Positions 20,949-30,829 of a stretch of 64,000 nt of DNA are shown here, one piece after another; the stretch's first letter is position 1; each line of letters begins with the position of its first letter. The stretch is taken from positions 3,693,191 to 3,757,190 of the forward strand of contig CM059194.1 in NCBI GenBank assembly GCA_030323885.1, written 5' to 3'. A program made the translations under genes and the position numbers. This DNA comes from Branchipolynoe longqiensis. Taxonomy: Eukaryota > Annelida > Polychaeta > Phyllodocida > Polynoidae. Below the pieces are notes generated by a model. The model was not told the DNA's origin. It saw only the letters and a program-made list of their open reading frames with translations, and ran no database searches.

Positions 20949-21689
20949 CAACGGGGGCCACTTCTCTTCCTCATATATATTAACGATGTAAACAACTGGC
21001 TAGAAATTGAAAACATCCAACTATATGCAGATGATACTGTAGTATATCCCACAGGCAAAACAGCCGAAGAAATAGAAACAAAACTGAACCTAACACTAAC
21101 AAAACTAATCGAGTGGTGCCAACTAAATAGGATAACCATAAACAACAGCAAGTCAAAAACAGTACTATTTGGTACCAGGCTAACAAGCGATGATAAAATA
21201 AAGTGTCTACTGGGAAACACCAAACTGGAACAAGTAGACAACTACCGATATCTGGGAGTGGATCTAGACAGACACCTAAATTATGACCTCTGCATAACAA
21301 ATACTATCAAAAATGTGAACCATAAAATATGGCTACTGGCTAAACTAAGATACTACATGACTGAAAACATGGCAATTAAAATATATAAAGGCATGATCCT
21401 CCCCTACTTTGACTATGGTGATGTAGTATACATGGGAGGAAATACAAAACTATTAAACAAACTGCAGGTGCTACAAAATAGAGCCCTTAAACTATGCCTT
21501 CATATGCACAAAAGATATCCCACAATCAACTTACACAAAAAATGCAATGAAACACTACTAACGAGTAGAAGCGAAACGCACCTCAAAGTACTGGCACACC
21601 ATTACACCACAAAACCAGGCTTTACAGCAAACTCCCGTAGGGACACCAGTTCAAATGGCAGCCCCAATGCTACTGACAGCAATAAGTAA
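20949..21689 (+). pseudogene. LINE reverse transcriptase, C-terminal two thirds (Jockey/CR1-like)
   Basis: The first retroelement-encoded residues are RGPLLFLIYINDV, the conserved PLLF..YINDL block. They are followed by LYADDTVVY (the YADD catalytic pair), INNSKSKTVLFG, YRYLGVDLD and the thumb/C-terminal region with LPYFDYGDVVY and LQNRALKLC. The palm Asp of the first catalytic motif and the endonuclease domain are missing because of the 5' truncation. The frame stops at 21687. In the neighbouring frame coding continues as NTNIYERSVLAMAAHAWNN, so a single frameshift near 21650 breaks it. The clade is judged from motif wording only. Confidence 0.88.
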
Positions 21690-22487
21690 CACCAACATTT
21701 ATGAGAGAAGTGTACTGGCCATGGCGGCACATGCCTGGAATAATCAACCCAAACAACAACGGGAAATCAAAAGCATGGTCCACTATAAAAGGTCCTTAAA
21801 GAAAACATAATACAGAACCACCTACTGAAGAAACAATATCTCACCTGATCTTGGGTGCAGTCACTGCTTGCTGTATTCTAACACAAACAGCAAAAGACAG
21901 GCCAGAAAAGATGGAAGATGTTACAAATACGGAAACTAGCCCTACTAAGTACTAAGGAATTCGAAACGACTATCACCATATGGCGCAGTCCGTCTGGGTA
22001 TCTGTACTGGCACACACCAATGCAGAACCAGGCAGGCCATGGTCATGCATCCGAATCACACTGGAATACAAAATGGCTAACCACACAACACAGCCATCCC
22101 GCCTAGTCACAGTCCTGAAGGGTCCAGGGGTGTTCTGCCGTGCTGGTGTACTATCTATGGACAGGGCATGGATGAAAGGATGCTGTAACAAACCACAATG
22201 GGATGGGATCCTCTCCCACAGGCCTGTATGTCATCTGCATAGATGTACATAGTAGGCTAAGTTATCATATACAGGTTAGGAAAAAACTTAGAAAATTCAA
22301 AAAAACTAATATAGAAACTACTAACACCCAAAACCGCAAAGGTTGGCCCGAGAAAGATCACGTAAAGACTCCTGAGTGCGGGACCAGACCAATCCAGTAT
22401 CACATCTGTCCAGCATTGAAAACAAGCACCCTCGTGGGAGATTATACATTATGGGCAGAATAAAAAACTTGTCACAAAAAAAAAGAG
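20949..22487 (+). mobile_element. 5'-truncated LINE inserted in the 34-bp minisatellite
   Basis: The minisatellite is broken after 'atgacctaca' and resumes at 'acagtatggcacag'. The insert starts inside a reverse transcriptase domain, runs through a 3' untranslated region of about 800 bp and ends in an A-rich CACAAAAAAAAAGAG tail. Truncation at the 5' end plus an A tail is the normal outcome of target-primed reverse transcription. Identical satellite on both sides shows the insertion came after array expansion. Confidence 0.9.
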
Positions 22488-23105
22488 TACAGTATGGCAC
22501 AGACTCATCAATGACCTACATGACAGTATAACACATAATCATCAATGCCCTACATGACAGTATGGCACATATGTGACAATGGCCTACAGGACCGTATGGC
22601 ACATACTCATCAATGGCCTACAGGACAGTATGGCAGATACTCATCAATGCCCTACATGCCAGTATGGAACATACTCATCAATGCCCTACATGACATTATG
22701 GCACATACTCACCAATGCCCTACATGACAGCATGGCACATACTCATCAATGACCTACATTACAGTATGGCACATACTCATCAATGGCCTACATTACAGTA
22801 TGGCACATACTCATCAATGCCCTACATGAGAGTATGGCACATACTCATCAATGCCCTACATGACAGTATGACACATACTCAACAATGCCCTACATGACAG
22901 TATGGCACATACTCATCAATGACCTACATTACAGTATGGCACAGAAGCGCTGATGACTGACATGACAGTATGGCACATACGCGCCAATGACCTACATGAC
23001 AGTATGGCACAGACGCACCAATGGCCTACAGGACAGTATGGCACAGAATTGTCAATTGCTTACAAGGCAGTATGGGAATGAAGCACCAATGGCCTACCAC
23101 TCGGC
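22488..23105. repeat. 34-bp minisatellite, right block
   Basis: This continues the array on the far side of the LINE with the same unit. It degrades towards the right edge (GGAATGAAGCACCAATGG), mirroring the older left edge of the first block. Confidence 0.95.
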
Positions 23106-23859
23106 ATGTGTGAATGACAATCGATTCCCATTGTCAGATCTCATTAGGCTTGCATTCTAGAGCGCGCTGTCTGTGAGGTGTGTGTGTGGGGGTGTGTGTG
23201 GGTGAGACAGGAGCCACCTTGTCCACCACTCACAGGCTGCCACGCTTCTTCCACCAGATGGCGCCTCCTATAAGTCACTTTGATCTTTGCTACCTTTGGC
23301 CACTACTCTATACAGCCGGTGTGCCTCCATGATATTTCTACATTTAGGTCAACTGATACCAGTGGACATTTTGGATTGTAAGGTTTTTCTTCATGGGTGG
23401 AACATGTTTTCACCTAGTCAGATACAAATTGTCTTCTAACCCTTGTTGTTCTTGTTCCAACCCTTGTTCCACATTTTTTCATTGGCATCATATATATATG
23501 CGGGCGTGGGCTGAGAACGTCATTCTGTCATAGGCAATTAGTTAGCTCCACATCTCCGCGGTCGCTTATTTGTTTGTTTAACAACCCCCCAGCACAAAAA
23601 GTAAACATCAGCTTACCAGGGTTTAAACATATATGGTTCTTAAACATATATGCATACAACAAAACGCAAACAAATATGCTATGTATATTAGACTAAGCAC
23701 ATTCTCCATGATCGTTATGACAATTTATATGAATAAGTTGAACATGTGATACATAACTTGATACTATTACCCATAATAGCAGCACACTAAGCCCCTTCAT
23801 AATCTACTAATATGCCCTACCTAATAACCTGCTGATCTACTTATTTACAATGTAATGTA
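23106..23859. other. Unique sequence with a strong CTCF-like site
   Basis: CCACCAGATGGCGCC at about 23254-23268 matches the bilaterian CTCF core closely. A (GT)n-like stretch lies at 23185-23210. No gene is recognised. Confidence 0.4.
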
Positions 23860-23945
23860 AATGGCTGGAAGACCAGTAGGCCTATATCGGCATTGAAAAA
23901 ATGTATGTTCCGTTGAATAAAGTCTTACACACAAAAAACAACCCA
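23860..23945 (+). mobile_element. LINE-like 3' end, plus strand
   Basis: TGGCTGGAAGACCAGTAGGC is followed by GTTGAATAAAGTCTTA and an A-rich end (ACAAAAAACAA). This is the only sense-strand copy of the CTGGAAGACCAGT tail in the window and it includes an AATAAA polyadenylation signal. Its 5' extent is unclear. Confidence 0.5.
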
Positions 23946-24194
23946 AGAAACAAAGACATTGCTAATACTGTCAACAAACCGCATTGCCCGAATCGACAGT
24001 GAAGTCTATCTCCTTAGACCCTGATAACAATATCCAATTACGGCAACTATATTTGATCAGTTAATGAAGTCCTTCCACCGCTGGTTTACCTAGTTAAATG
24101 AGACAATCATCACGGATTGATATCGGTATAGACGAGGCTGCATAGCAACCATATCTAGTTTGATATCAAACTGTGATATCAAACTTATGTTACC

Positions 24195-24288
24195 TTAAAG
24201 ATGCATTGTGCGATGGTTTTGAGCTTCTGTCATTTTCTGAGATAACTATATTAGGTTGACGGTTGTAATCTACGATACTTTACTTCTT
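24195..24288 (+). mobile_element. Element M fragment (left end only)
   Basis: The terminal 'ccttaaagatgcattgtgcgatggttttgag' and the 'gtcattttctgagataactatatta' block are present. The copy stops at 'ctttacttc', where the minus-strand LINE end begins. Confidence 0.7.
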
Positions 24289-24289
24289 T

Positions 24290-25395
24290 TTGTTATTGTT
24301 GTAAATATAGTTTATTCATTGAATAAAGTCTGTTGTCAGCGCCGTGGTATTGGTCTTTCAGCCATTTGATATTACAGTTATTTACAATATATGTATATGT
24401 AGTCTGATCTTATCATGTCATCAGCAGCTAGTTCAAGTCAGCTGAAATAACAATATTAATCATTCCAATACTTACATATGATATAGGTTGACAATTCACA
24501 TATAAAATAGTAGTTATATGTTGCATACATACATACTTTGATACTTACATGTGGATTGGTTTAGACCTTTACACTACTGAGTGGTTAGGTGCATAGTTTC
24601 TCCTCAGAGGTTTGTATGCCTACTGTGTTGTGAAATGCATAATTATCATGTTGTTGGAGATATCATTTTGAGATGGAGGGTTAGTATAATGGTTTGTTTA
24701 TTCTGTTAGATAGTGTGTGGTTAGCTTGTAGGGTTATGCTTAAAAGGTGTGTGTGTTTGACTACATGAAGTAGTTTGAGTAAGTAGGTTGTTAGTAATGG
24801 TGAGATACACTGTATTTGGAGGATAGTACATTTCAGTAATTTAGTAGCCTAGTACATTCTTTATTAGTGTCTATGTGAATAGCAATACTACTAGACTGAT
24901 ATACATTTTTTTAATTTGCTAGGCAAATAATTTGTAAAGTGGATAACTCTGTTTGTTATCAGCAGGTACAAGAGCACATGGAGTGGTGGGGGGTGGGTGG
25001 CTATAGGTGCTTATAATAGATAGATAATTAAATATGGTGACCTCATCACTAGGCCTGGAGAAGAGCCTGATTGGCTTGGTGAATTCTTACCAGGTTGTTG
25101 AATTCTAGTTGTGTTTGTGCATGTCTAATTCCGACTGGGAGTTCAATCCATAATTTGCTGCCTTTGTAGATAGGGGCTCTTGTCAGTCTATTTGTGAGTG
25201 GTTTAGGAACTTTGAGGAGTGTAGCATCACCCTCCCTGGTGGTACGGTCTATGTAGTTTTCATCCTTGCCTCTGAGAAACATAAGAGATAGCAGATGTGC
25301 ATGTCTCCTTTGGCTCAGGTATGTGATATTAGATCTAGTGTGCATGTCATTCACTGAGAGAACTTTGCCCCTATATTCTGTTGTTCTCATACCAT
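24290..25395 (-). mobile_element. 5'-truncated LINE, minus strand
   Basis: The coding remnant at 25049-25390 is followed (towards lower coordinates) by about 700 bases of untranslated region. The tail is CTGAAAGACCAATACCACGG, then GACTTTATTCAATGAATAAA, then a short A/C-rich end. The TTTATTCATTGAATAAA stem (24310-24327) is a perfect short hairpin and includes AATAAA. It is inserted in or beside an element M copy. Confidence 0.8.
25049..25390 (-). pseudogene. LINE ORF2 C-terminal domain fragment
   Basis: The 113-codon frame contains YLSQRRHAHLLSLMF, TREGDATLLKVPKP, RLTRAPIYKGSKLW and LPVGIRH, the characteristic post-reverse-transcriptase region of Jockey/CR1/L2-type LINEs. No reverse transcriptase core remains. 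It differs from the corresponding region of the LINE at 20.9 kb, so two LINE lineages are represented. Its 5' break abuts a truncated SINE-A. Confidence 0.82.
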
Positions 25396-25536
25396 GTTTA
25401 TGTGGTGTGGGTGGTTAAAAATCCCTTGGGTCACTAAAAGTGTAGGATTGGGCTTTCTATCAACAAACTGTCTGATGGTGAAAATAAGTCTAGTCAGACT
25501 TATCCATGATAGGCAGTGTACATCTTCAAGAAAATA
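25382..25536 (+). mobile_element. SINE-A copy 4, 5'-truncated
   Basis: It begins within the body at 'ctcataccatgtttatgtggtgtggg' and keeps the full tail, including ATAAGTCTAGTCAGACTTAT and CATCTTCAAGAAAAT. The tRNA-like head is absent. Confidence 0.85.
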
Positions 25537-25729
25537 AACCCTCTGTCCTCGTCCACCAACCCGTGCCCTTCACCACCCTTCACAACCTGCCTCCACCCGC
25601 CGCCATCACCCTCCTCTACAACCCTCCTCCAGGAAGAAATAGAGTTCTACTCTTGTCACTGCAAACTGGTTTCAGGCTTGTCAATGCTGCTGTTTTATGT
25701 GCTGCCCTATATAATTAATCACTTTAAAG

Positions 25730-26690
25730 TTGCATGGTCCGACGGTTTTCAGTTTCTGTCATTTTCTGAGATTAATATATTTATTTGATTGTGATAATCG
25801 ATCTGACTTTACTTTGAAGTGACTTTTATTTTAAAAAGCTAACTTTTGGAAATATTTGAAGTGCAACTCTGCACAAATTAATTTTGGCAAGCACGCCAAC
25901 ACTCTGGCATCATAGGCTTCTGCATTAACATTTGATATTGAGTCAATTCCCTTCTATGTAGCGACAAATGTTTAATAAATGCACCAGTATCTAAATTGCA
26001 TACGTAGAATCAAATCTAGATAATTGTGTGATGGCCCACGGTCTTCCCCACACTGCTACGCACTCACAGAAGAATGCCAAGATTCAGTATCAGTAAGCTT
26101 CAACCTGGTTTATTACAAAACCTCTCTGCTCTCCAAGGCATCAACAATCAACTGACCCGCCCCCTAACTCGCCAGGTCTCACATCACCTCTATAGGTGGG
26201 TGGGGGGGGAGCTAGCCACACGCAGTAGAGGGCAGCCCAGTCGGGGTCTGCCCGGTGGCTAGCCTGGCGCCACCTAGCGCAGTTTAGTGTAACTGCGTAG
26301 GTGTGTGGCGTATTGTCTGCCGCCACCGCGTGGTAGTGGGGCTCATGTACAGACTACTATAATGGCATTAGTTTTGAAAATTTGATGTTTGCAATTATCT
26401 AGATTGTATTCTACATAGATACTGCGGCACTTATTAAGCAGTTGTTGTCTCATAGAAGGGAATACTGAACCAATTTAATAGAACCTCTTACTGCAGAAGC
26501 TCATGGCTTTGGAGTATTGGTGAGCTTGCCAAATATAATGTTATAGGTTTATACTTCAAATAACTCAAAAGTTAGCAATTACAAAAAAAGGTTATTTAAC
26601 ACTAAAGTTAGGTAGACTATGACAATCAACCTTTTATATTTATCTCACAAAATGACAGAAAATTTAAAAAATCGGACGATGGAACTGTAA
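25730..26690. mobile_element. Inverted pair of element M copies (imperfect palindrome)
   Basis: A plus-strand copy (25730-26026) runs from TTAAAGTTGCATGGTCCGAC to 'aatctagataattg'. After a solo LTR, 'ttttgaaaatttgatg' is followed directly by 'tttgcaattatctagatt'. From there a minus-strand copy runs to 'atcggacgatggaactgtaa' (26690). The arms are about 300 bp each. The terminal ends that should meet in the centre are missing, as expected if a hairpin centre was deleted. The MITE orientation is tail to tail, as at 7.75-8.79 kb. Confidence 0.75.
26027..26361 (-). mobile_element. Solo LTR (same family as the LTRs at 53.4 and 57.4 kb)
   Basis: On the minus strand the LTR starts at TATAGTAGTCTGTACATGAG, has a CACGCGGTGGCGGCAG-type block, a TGTAATAAACCAGG polyadenylation region and ends in GGGCCATCACA. 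The 344-bp LTR at 53402-53745 matches along its whole length with clear divergence. The flanks ATTG and ATGG may be a decayed 4-base target duplication. A solo LTR normally arises by recombination between the two LTRs of a full element. Confidence 0.85.
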
Positions 26691-26699
26691 CTATGGCAT

Positions 26700-27200
26700 A
26701 TCCGCTCAACGCCTCGCCCAGGTGGGCAGAGGGAAGGCATGCCGGGCATGACGGGCCGGCCGGGCATGCCAGGCAGGCCGGGCAGGGCGGGACATGGGGG
26801 ACCGGTGTCTTTATAAAGACGGGGACAGCCTCCGGGCGTTTATCACTCCGCAGGGTCGGGCCGGCGGGCCGGGACCCAGGCCTGATTTAGGCCGTCCATA
26901 AGTAAGAGATGATTGCCAATCAGGGGGCGGGCCGGGAGTAGGCCGGGGCCGGGCCGGGGGCAGGGACGGCCCGAGGGGAATGCCTCATAACGCTGGCCCT
27001 CCCGCCTGTTCTAGACCCGGGGATTAATCTCCCGATTTATACCCGACACCGGCCCGACCGGCCGCCGACTATTATGGGCCGGCAAGGTGCCCAGGTTCAC
27101 TCACCGCGGACGGGTCCCCGGGTCAGCCTGCCCCGCCCGCTCCCCTCATCCACCACCCATATTCCCCCTGGTACCCATTAAACTGGTACCCGGGACAGCC
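26700..27200. promoter_or_regulatory. GC-rich, CpG-rich island (candidate)
   Basis: About 500 bases are rich in GGGCCGG, CCGGGC and CGGCC with abundant CpG, in contrast to AT-rich flanks. TTTATAAAGACGGGG lies near 26808-26822. CpG islands of this kind often mark promoters. No exon or transcription unit is recognised, so it may instead be a GC-rich repeat. Confidence 0.3.
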
Positions 27201-27921
27201 GGCTCCGCCCCCTCTCCTGGTCCTATCTGTGAAAGTACGACTTGACCCCACATCTGACACCATGTAAAAGTACGATGTCTGAACACTTTGACTTCTGGAT
27301 ACTGAATGACTTTATTTCCCTCCAGGGCTCAAACCACAGCCGGCCAAACTTTTCCATGACGTCATCTCATTTGTATATATTACAGACGTGTCTAGACGTC
27401 TAGATGGCTAGACGTCTAGACATCTATTACGCATATATCACACTATCCACATGTTCCGCCTGGTTTTCTAGTCAACCAGCCCCGCCCTCACTCATCCTAT
27501 CTGCGCCCACTCATTCCCTGTCTGATTCCCAGTTGAGTGGTACCCTGGTCAGCCAGCTTCGCCCCCTGCCGTCGTCCTACCTCCCCCCCCCCCCCCACAT
27601 GTCCAGCCTGGTTCCCAGTAGACTGGTACACTAGTCAAACCGTATCGGGCCCCTCCACTCGGCCTACCTCCCCCACCCCTCCCAAGCCTCGTTCCCATGC
27701 GTCTGTTACCCAGGTCAGCCAGCACAGCCCCCTGCCCTCGTCCTATCCCCGCCCACCCATCCCCCACTCCCTCCTTAAACAAGTTTAACAACTCTACCTG
27801 TGAACGCGACAAGTTTCAAAACTTGGTATGTGTGAACACAGCATTACATCGGTTCAGTTAAACCGGTTTAATGTGGCACTTGTATTCACCAGCATGCAAT
27901 CCCCATCACTGGGTTAGTTAT
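27201..27921. other. C-rich sequence with a nested palindrome
   Basis: A 34-base hairpin of 15-base perfect arms with a 4-base loop lies at 27389-27422 (arms TGTCTAGACGTCTAG). The rest is CCCCGCC/CCTCCC-rich, with repeated 'ccctggtcagccagc(t/c)tcgccccctgccgtcgtcctac' phrases at about 27180, 27470, 27540, 27625 and 27705 that form a loose, diverged roughly 80-bp repeat. Confidence 0.5.
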
Positions 27922-28291
27922 CTTAAACTTAAAGTTGCATAGTGCGATGGTTTTCACTTGTTGCCATTTTCTGAGATTAATATATTAGATTAATGGTGAT
28001 GGTGTACATTATTTTAATTTGAAGTAACTTTTATTTTAAATTGCTAACTTTAGAGATATTTCATCTGAAAACATGCCAAATTAATTCTGGCAAGCACGTC
28101 AAAACTGTGACACCATAGTAGCAGATTCTATTAAATTGACAAACTGCCCCATTCTATGCAGCCTCTATTTGCAGGTTCTGCTTAATAAGTGCACCGGTTT
28201 CTAAGTTGGATATCTAGAATAACACATATAGGTAAGTGCTTTGCTTTACAAAATTGGAGGTTTTCATTAGACTTTGCAACTTTAATTACCA
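27922..28291 (+). mobile_element. Element M complete copy
   Basis: About 370 bp from TTAAAGTTGCATAGTGCGAT to 'attagactttgcaactttaa', with inverted ends. Internal blocks are in family order: 'ccattttctgagattaatatatta', 'gctaactttagagatatttc', 'ttctggcaagcacg', 'cttaataagtgcacc'. No coding capacity. Confidence 0.85.
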
Positions 28292-28685
28292 TGACCAATA
28301 ACCAGTGTGTCAACTTCTATATCAATTAAATGCCTTGACGGAGTCAATACCCACCCTATATCCACTTCCTGGCCCATGCCCACAAATCTGTCTGACACGT
28401 CAGTCAATAGGGGTCATGCAGGGCCAATAAGGGACCAGCTTATTGGATCCGCAGTTGCTCATGGTCACTGGTCCCCTCACCACAGTGATTGACATGTGCC
28501 CATATAGGCAGCAGGGCCAACTTACCCGACATTCTGGGAAGCCACTTTTGATGAATCGGCCATAATCCAAAGGAACGCACACCCATCTACAGTATCAGTT
28601 AATGAGGGTATATTATATTAATAGGTGCAGCTCCTGGAACTGCATGTCTTAGCACATCCTACTCCTGACACTCCTACACAATAAA

Positions 28686-28916
28686 GAGTTCAGGCACAAA
28701 ACCCTGTAAACGCCAATCCAAAAAAGTAATTAAAATAACCCGTTTTTCTGTGAGGCTAATCTTAATTCTCACTAATTCCACTTTTCTTGTGAAGAAATGG
28801 TTATAAAACAATGAGAAATACAATAAGAATATCGACAGATGAACCTTTTGAAGGCTTTACTCCAATGTACACAACCATTTTTGGGTTGACGTTTACATGG
28901 TTTTGCACCTGAACTC
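28686..28916. mobile_element. Short inverted-repeat element (MITE-like), about 231 bp
   Basis: The left arm GAGTTCAGGCACAAAACCCT (then GTAAACGCCAATCCAAAAAA) is matched inversely by the right arm ending TGCACCTGAACTC. About 45 bases pair on each side with a few mismatches. The centre is AT-rich and non-coding. No second copy is in the window, so the family assignment and target duplication are unknown. Confidence 0.65.
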
Positions 28917-29129
28917 CTCATATGAATATATTAATAGTAATACATTCATATATCTGATGGATGATGGTTATGTGATCTATACAGTCTATAGGAGGGACTT
29001 AGCATACAATGAAAGAGAATAGAGATAGAATAAGATGGTTCAAGTCTGTAGAGTCAGAGTTCCCTCCTGACCTAATACATGAAGTGACACGACTGGAGTT
29101 TGAAGTGTAGAGTGGTTTTAGTTTAATCA

Positions 29130-29425
29130 GGCGTAATATCCTCTGTGGCAGAGTGGTTAGAATGTCTGACTTTTTTCTAGGTCGGACTCCTAATCTGAAG
29201 GTCAATGGTTCGATTGCCTGTGGCCTACCTCTGCCAATTTAGATTTCCACCGATGTGTATAACTTACAGCGTCATCAAAAACTAGTTGCTCTCATACCAT
29301 GTCTATGTGCTGTGGGAGGTTAAAAAAACCTTGGTTAGGCTCATGCTTTCTATTGACAAACTGTCTAATGGTGAAAACAAGTCTATCAACACTTATCAAT
29401 GATAGGCAGTGTCAATCATCAAGAA
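29130..29425 (+). mobile_element. SINE-A copy 5
   Basis: Full-length arrangement: CTCTGTGGCAGAGTGGTTAG, the T-rich insert, the CTCCTAA loop, box-B-like ATGGTTCGATTGCC, body and tail. The hairpin in the tail is damaged (AAGTCTATCAACACTTA). Box B has a C-to-G change. Confidence 0.85.
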
Positions 29426-29912
29426 ATTGCTTTACATTGAAAGTGGGCGGGTGGCACATGCACCAATCAAAGCTCAGGAATGGTGAGGTGACCAATAACC
29501 CACACCAGAGCAACCTAAATGCACACTACATAATCAGGCTACATGTATGAGATATCATTTAGGCACCTTTGCCAGACACAGTACATTATACTCAAAATAG
29601 AGTGAATCACCAGGCAGGGACTCCAAAGAAGGAATGTCATAAGAATGGACACAACCGGAGGACTTTACACCATTATGTGAGTACAAAGTTACCAACTGGA
29701 ATTATTATTAGTATTATTACTATATTAGGTTATACTCCGTAATACCATACATTATACCCGTGGCATCACCTTCGGATCACCTCGTCACCACCGGTGACCA
29801 GTGTCAGTCGCACGGGAGGATTTATCATGGAGGTTATTACCACTCTGCTCGCTTACTTGGTTGGCACTGACGCTGGCGCCCCCGACGTGCTTCCCATCAC
29901 ACTACACTGCCG
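29426..29912. other. Unique sequence, nothing recognised
   Basis: A 45-codon frame starting ATGGAGGTTATTACC at 29827 is GC-richer than its surroundings, but it shows no domain and runs into the duplicated repeat to its right. I cannot support it as a gene. Confidence 0.3.
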
Positions 29913-30690
29913 ATGTCACCCTTACTCTCTGCTCAATTTTCGGTTATATATGTATATTTAATTAACTGGCAGTTAACCTCTTGTTAGAGATTATGCCCGA
30001 CTCAACCCATTTACTTATCTTCTGATTCTTTTCAAATATAGCCTCCAGCTCAAACATTCAAACCTAATCTAATCTATGTATTGATTAAGCATTGCTCATT
30101 TTAGTGATCACATTCTAGTGCTCACCCAGCTGTGATTTCAGGACGCTTGTAGCCTATTATATGTGTGCCGATATCCCACACAAACACAGTCATGATCCTG
30201 GCACTTTTCTTTTCTTTTTTCAATTCTTTTATTGTAACTCTCTCTATGGTATGTTTGCAATAAACTGAGGCGATACAATACATGCATACAAATTCTTCCT
30301 GCACACTATATCCGATGGTCATCCTTACTCTCTGCTCAATTGACGATTATATATGTATATCTAATTAACTGGCAGTTAACCTCTTATTAGAGATTATGCC
30401 CAACTCAACCCATTTACTTATCTTCTGATTCTCTCAAAATATAGCCTACAGCTCAAACATTCAAACCTAATCTAATCTTTGTATTGATTAAACATTCCTC
30501 ATTTCAGTGAACACTTTCTAGTGCTCACCCGGCTGGGACGCTTGTAGGGTACTATATGTTAGCCGATGTCCCACACAAACACATGATCCTGGCACTTTTC
30601 TTTTCATTTTTCAATTCTTTTATTGTAACTCTCTCTAAGGTATGTTAGCAATGAACTGACGTGAGACAATAAATGCATACTTACAGACAG
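29913..30690 (+). repeat. Direct duplication, two units of about 400 bp
   Basis: The segment from 'cccttactctctgctcaatt' recurs 403 bases later. Both units contain 'taattaactggcagttaacctctt', 'caacccatttacttatcttctgatt', 'cacacaaacaca', 'cctggcacttttctttt' and 'attgtaactctctcta'. Unit 2 has small deletions, for example of 'tgatttca'. It is either a tandem duplication or two adjacent copies of one interspersed repeat. Confidence 0.85.
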
Positions 30691-30829
30691 AAAGGATCCC
30701 AGAAAAGCAATGCTTATCTAGCTGGTCTCCATGATGAGAATGAACACGTGATTACTATAACAGATGACTAAACTTACACTACATTTTTAATGCACATTAT
30801 CACAGTACACATTTGTCCTAATAACATGC

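Noticed and set aside
19735..23105. Possible CRISPR-like array because of regular 34-bp units
   Set aside because: Units are contiguous with no unique spacers, and the context is a eukaryotic genome with SINEs and LINEs. It is a minisatellite.
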